A stretch of 13,663 bases of DNA from Chloroflexota bacterium (GTDB taxonomy: Bacteria > Chloroflexota > Dehalococcoidia > Tepidiformales > Tepidiformaceae). The notes under the pieces were generated by a model. The model did no database searches. It was not told the DNA's origin and worked only from the letters and a program-made list of their open reading frames with translations. Shown here piece after piece: positions 12,301 through 13,663 of the stretch. Made by a program: the position numbers and the translations under genes. The stretch is taken from the NCBI GenBank assembly GCA_021823905.1, contig JAKALX010000053.1, positions 1-13,663 of the forward strand, written 5' to 3'. Numbering within the stretch: the stretch's first letter is position 1; every line of letters starts with the position of its first letter.

Positions 12301-13663
12301 TTCGACGGCTCTGTCGCGATTCTGATGGTGTGCGTGCCTGGCGGCAGGGTCACGGTGAAGCCGCCGCCAGGGTTCGCGACGGCGTCGAGGCCGGCTTCCG
12401 AGCCGTCGACCGTCATCGCTACCGGCTTGCGGCCGACAACCGCATAACCGCGGCCTCTTGAGTCGTACGCGAAGGTGAGCGCGCCGGCCTCGACGGAGGC
12501 CGAGCCGAGTTCTCCCGTGATCCGCAGCAGTGCCGGTCCGCGCGCCGGGCCCGCCGCCCAGGCCAGGCGGTGTTCCCCCTTCGGCACGATCGCGATCCCA
12601 GCCCCCGACGGCCACGGCACTCCGTCCACGTCCAGACAGGTGTCGGCGGCCCCGTGCGGCGAAAACACGGTCGTGGCCGTCTCCGCCCGTATGCCGGTGT
12701 CCAGCGTCTCAACCGCGCCCGCGATGGCGCTGGGGAGGTGGGCCAGGTCGTTCGGCGCCAGCGTCGCCACCGAGAAGATGCCCAGGCGGCCGCCCGCGCG
12801 CCCGGCCGACATGACCGCCAGATCGAGCTCAGCGCCGGTCATCGTGTCCGTAGGCGCCGTGTCTTCGCGTGGGACGACGTTGATGTCGAGGAAGACCTCG
12901 CCCGGATCGAGCAAGGGCACTACGGCCGGCACGAGACGGTCGTAGCGGAGCGGGCCTTCCGTCCAGGTTGTGAACGGGTCTTCCACCTGGAGCGACGCCC
13001 CGCCGCGTTTCGCGACCTCGGCCAACCGGGCCACGTCGCTACCGACGGAGCGGCCGTGGACCGGGTCGAGACGGTCGTCGACAACGGTTAGCTCGAACTC
13101 CAACTCCCTGGCCCGCGGCAGGGAGTTGAGACGTGTGAGGAGCTGGTCGTTCAGGGTGACAACGAGATCCTTGCGCCAGTCCTTGAACTCCTCGTCATGC
13201 GTGGCCGGATCCTTGCCGAAGAGCTTGAGCGCCGAGGGGTGAAAGGGCGTGTAGTTGTCCTGCTTGATGTCCGGCTCGAAATACATCTCCGCGAGGTTGA
13301 CGCCGTCCCAGTCGAAGCGCTTGAGGAATGGCTCCCACTGCGCCCAGGCGAGGTCGAGGCATGCCGGGTCTTCGAGCGCGATGAGCGAGCGCCAGTCGAC
13401 CTTGGCGTCGCGGCCCGTGGCGGTCTTCTCGCGGCACTCCGGGTGGTCCTCCCACATCAGGAGGTTCACCATGGGCGGCTCGAGCCAGGCGTAGGCGAGG
13501 ATTCCGCGCGCGTGCAGCGCGCTGATGAGCGCCGCGTAGTCGAAGTCGTTGGCGGGGTCGCGGAAACCGAAGTTCCAGCCGGCGATCTGAACGGCTCGAA
13601 CACCGGACAGACGCTCGGCCACCAATTCCGGGTGCTTCTTCAGGTCGTCGGGGAGGCTGCCGG
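12297..13663 (-). CDS. Large protein, possible glycoside-hydrolase-like barrel (5' end outside the window)
   Basis: The frame is open from the window edge to a TAG at 12299-12297, giving at least 455 residues. A TTG at 13625 could serve as a start, but the frame continues upstream without a stop (GSLPDDLKKHPEL) and family-like sequence begins at once, so the true start is probably outside. The first 130 visible residues look like an alpha/beta barrel: VRAVQIAGWNFGF, then FDYAALISALHARGILAYAWLEPP, and FDWDGVNLAEMYFEP. This order of strands (W-N-F, L-E-P-P, D-G-V-N-L-x-E) recalls glycoside-hydrolase-like families with acidic residues at strand ends. The C-terminal 170 residues are beta-rich with two similar strand motifs, P-K-G-E-H-R-L and P-P-G-T-H-T-I-R-I. 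I do not recognise a named family. It converges on the alpha subunit gene and shares 4 nt. Confidence 0.8.
   Translation of the reverse strand, partial: GSLPDDLKKHPELVAERLSGVRAVQIAGWNFGFRDPANDFDYAALISALHARGILAYAWLEPPMVNLLMWEDHPECREKTATGRDAKVDWRSLIALEDPACLDLAWAQWEPFLKRFDWDGVNLAEMYFEPDIKQDNYTPFHPSALKLFGKDPATHDEEFKDWRKDLVVTLNDQLLTRLNSLPRARELEFELTVVDDRLDPVHGRSVGSDVARLAEVAKRGGASLQVEDPFTTWTEGPLRYDRLVPAVVPLLDPGEVFLDINVVPREDTAPTDTMTGAELDLAVMSAGRAGGRLGIFSVATLAPNDLAHLPSAIAGAVETLDTGIRAETATTVFSPHGAADTCLDVDGVPWPSGAGIAIVPKGEHRLAWAAGPARGPALLRITGELGSASVEAGALTFAYDSRGRGYAVVGRKPVAMTVDGSEAGLDAVANPGGGFTVTLPPGTHTIRIATEPSN

Noticed and set aside
1..13663. CRISPR array, insertion sequence, phage or defence system
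   Set aside because: No regular repeats with spacers, terminal inverted repeats, transposase or nuclease-helicase genes were seen apart from the toxin-antitoxin pair.

Overview
This is a GC-rich bacterial chromosomal window with dense, tightly packed genes. It looks like housekeeping sequence with one small accessory module. The combination of a CdaA/CdaR c-di-AMP pair, der-plsY-gpsA in a row, and -10 boxes placed 6-7 nt before start codons suggests a Chloroflexota-like soil or sediment lineage. This is inference: no rRNA or marker was compared. Most Actinobacteriota make c-di-AMP with DisA rather than CdaA, which argues mildly against that phylum.

Region 1 (1-7145, minus strand) is a long, probably single transcription unit. 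It reads argF, cdaA, cdaR, der, plsY, gpsA, a HEAT-repeat gene, and the first 18 codons of a gene that leaves the window and looks like a Nudix hydrolase. Four junctions are 4-nt ATGA/GTGA overlaps (cdaA/cdaR, cdaR/der, der/plsY, HEAT/Nudix). One junction has a 1-nt gap (plsY/gpsA) and one a 12-nt gap (gpsA/HEAT). Only argF-cdaA has real space (65 nt), and it holds a 9-bp hairpin right before the cdaA start. The unit links arginine synthesis, c-di-AMP signalling at the membrane, ribosome assembly (Der) and phospholipid precursor synthesis (GpsA makes glycerol-3-phosphate, PlsY acylates it).

Region 2 (7231-7821, plus strand) holds a 67-residue zinc-ribbon protein and three tRNA genes, Trp(CCA), Leu(GAG) and Cys(GCA), all with encoded CCA ends. 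A strong intrinsic terminator closes the region.

Region 3 (7834-10045, minus strand) holds a GMC-family FAD oxidoreductase followed by a type II toxin-antitoxin pair: a ribbon-helix-helix antitoxin and a MazF/PemK-like toxin. The pair has its own promoter/operator and ends against the tRNA terminator.

Region 4 (10065-12300, plus strand) runs divergently from the GMC gene. It encodes a two-subunit NDP-forming acyl-CoA synthetase, beta then alpha, behind a good sigma70-type promoter. The divergent pairing suggests, but does not prove, an alcohol/acid oxidation-to-acyl-CoA theme.

Region 5 (12297-13663, minus strand) is the C-terminal 455 codons of a large protein of uncertain family. It probably has a glycoside-hydrolase-like barrel followed by beta-rich domains. 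It converges on the alpha subunit gene with a 4-nt overlap and runs off the window edge.

I saw no CRISPR array, insertion sequence, phage gene or defence island. The most unusual points are catalytic-motif substitutions in CdaA (DGA to DMA) and ArgF (HCLP to HDLP), the predicted leaderless promoters, and the unassigned partial gene at the right end.
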